Assembly: GCF_024713945.1 (NCBI RefSeq)
Contig: NC_134681.1
Location: 3,821,501 to 3,885,500, forward strand
Direction of reading: 5' to 3'
Origin: Dermatophagoides farinae
Lineage: Eukaryota; Arthropoda; Arachnida; Sarcoptiformes; Pyroglyphidae
DNA length: 64,000 nt
In this document: positions 62,601 through 64,000 of the stretch, piece after piece
How the letters are laid out: every line of letters begins with the position of its first letter
Numbering within the stretch: the first letter of the stretch is position 1
Position numbers and translations under genes: made by a program
The notes under the pieces: model-generated
What the model saw: the letters and a program-made list of their open reading frames with translations, nothing else
Database searches by the model: none
Told to the model about the DNA's origin: nothing

Positions 62601-64000
62601 CAGTGTATATAGAAAGATAATGATGATGTGTGTGTGTGTGTGTCCAATAGGAATGCTTCAAAAGAGACACCGGTTTTTTTTTCTTATTTCTTTCTTTTTC
62701 TTAATATTATTTTGTATATAAAAATGATGATGATGATGATAACTTTTAAGTGTTTAAACATTATAGAGCGAATTTTTTTTTTCGTTCAATCATCATTGGT
62801 GGTGGTGGCTAAGATGTTTATCATCATTGAAAAAAAAGAACACACACACACACACACGCATACAAAATAATAATGTTGTGGTTGTGGCCATCATCAACAA
62901 CATGGACATGGACGAACCAATTAAATTGCTTCAACATCATCATCATCATCATGATGTATGAAAGATGAAAAAAAAATTTCGAAAGAAAAAAAAATTAACG
63001 GGAAAAAAAATTCATTCATCATCCATGATTAATTGGATCTAGTGAATAAACAAAATCAAAATCATACAGAGAGAGAGAGAGATGATTACAAAATAAATCA
63101 AGAAAGTTTATTTTTTGATTGATTTTTCTGATTTTTTGATTTTTCATTTATCGAAAAAATTTCATCATCACTACCTATGGATTTTTTTTAAATAAAATTT
63201 TTTTTTTATTATGCTGTTGTACATCATCAACATCATGTACGTCATCGGCAGCGGTATCGGGGACTAAAACAAAAACAAAACAAAAAAAGCTAGCGCAACA
63301 ATGAAATAAAATATACATATATATCGTGAACACACACAAGTCCTTCAAAAAAAAATTTCTTTTTTGGTTCATCATCATCTGTAATCAATAGAAATTTTTT
63401 TTTCTGTTTTTACAACAACAAGTTTTTCGTTATTATTGCTGCTGCTGTTGCTGCTGTTCATATACGTATTTGATGATTGGTTATTGCAATGGCTATTTAT
63501 GTGTGTGTGTGTGTGTGTGTTCATGTGATTGTTGTTCATAAAAAAAATGTGAACATCAGAGAAACAAACGAAATGAAATGAAACGAAAAAAAAGAATGAG
63601 AATGGATGTATGTAAAATGAAATACAAAGAAAGAAAAATACACAGTATGAAATAAAGTTAGTTTGAAGAATGAAAAAAAAATGAGAAAGATTGAAAACAA
63701 AAAAAAATATATTTTGGGTTGAAAATAAATAGAAAAAAAAAACATTTCCACTATCAGGTAGCTATTTGATGTTTTTGGTTGTTGGTCAATGTTGTTGTTC
63801 ATGATCATCATTCAGTTTTGTTTTGTGTATGTAATCTGTATGATGATTTTTGTGATTTTTGAAAACGATTGTGTGATATATGATCATAATGATGATGATG
63901 ATGATGATAGAAAAAAATGCTCTGAAATTATTGATCTATAATTGATGATTAAAAATTAATCAATTAATCAATCAAAAAAAAAGAATGCAATCTTCTAATA
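57645..64000. other. Right-hand non-coding stretch
   Basis: Dominated by microsatellites: (TG)n at 57857-57871, 58080-58101 and 59158-59176, (CA)n at 59580-59605, 61515-61540 and 62842-62858, (ATC)n at 61872-61898 and 62561-62586, and (ATT)n at 61249-61275. A TATA-type word is noted separately at 62398. No exon is supported; frames such as 61801-62283 are hydrophobic translations of T-rich DNA. Confidence 0.5.
62398..62412 (+). promoter_or_regulatory. Possible TATA box (TATAAAAGGCGCC)
   Basis: GATATAAAAGGCGCC is a canonical TATAAAAG followed by a GC-rich patch, unusual in this AT-rich background where most TATA-like words sit in TA repeats. A start site would be expected near 62430 on the plus strand. 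No coding exon was found downstream before the window ends. Confidence 0.3.

Noticed and set aside
1-64000. CRISPR arrays or transposable elements
   Set aside because: Repeats are mono- to hexanucleotide microsatellites; no spaced direct repeats, terminal inverted repeats, LTRs or transposase/reverse-transcriptase motifs were seen.

Overview
The window looks like nuclear DNA of a small-genome arthropod, most probably an astigmatid mite such as Dermatophagoides. The evidence is indirect: very AT-rich sequence, dense 8-10 nt A/T runs, many (CA)n, (ATC)n and (AAC)n microsatellites, short introns (50-124 bp, one of 2.2 kb), GTAAGT-type donors, and proteins full of N, Q, T, S, H and D runs. The species is inference. 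I found no rRNA, tRNA, transposon or CRISPR array. Most long open frames are translated microsatellites.

Left part (1-11.2 kb, minus strand). Two low-complexity 5' coding blocks (ATG at 4764; ATG at 11163 with three exons) both end at GTAAGT donors that leave two bases of a split codon, so they may be alternative N-termini of one gene continuing beyond the left edge. A further minus-strand exon runs off position 1.

Middle (15.5-23 kb). Six compact units: a 95-aa basic membrane protein (+); a PPPY-containing membrane protein (-), convergent with it; a two-exon SDR dehydrogenase of the 17beta-HSD12/HSDL1 group (-); a 45-aa single-helix micropeptide (-) too short for usual ORF cut-offs; and, divergent from it, a Q/N/D-rich protein (+) preceded by a spliced 35-codon upstream ORF that overlaps its start by ATGA.

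23.8-32.2 kb holds the best-identified gene, Blimp-1/PRDM1 (-): four coding exons, 2006 aa, a PR domain interrupted by about 155 residues, and five C2H2 fingers in one 4.6-kb exon.

33-64 kb, upstream of Blimp-1, is a roughly 30-kb stretch with almost no supportable coding sequence (one orphan terminal exon at 50.7 kb). It holds all seven long GA/CT tracts of the window, extended nuclear-receptor half-sites (CAAGGTCA and CCAAGG arrays, an everted repeat, a DR1) and recurrent GGTC-containing words. In Drosophila Blimp-1 is an ecdysone-responsive gene that represses ftz-f1, so a nuclear-receptor-rich upstream landscape makes sense, but this is inference. Possible CTCF-type boundary motifs, often in pairs, lie between the genes.
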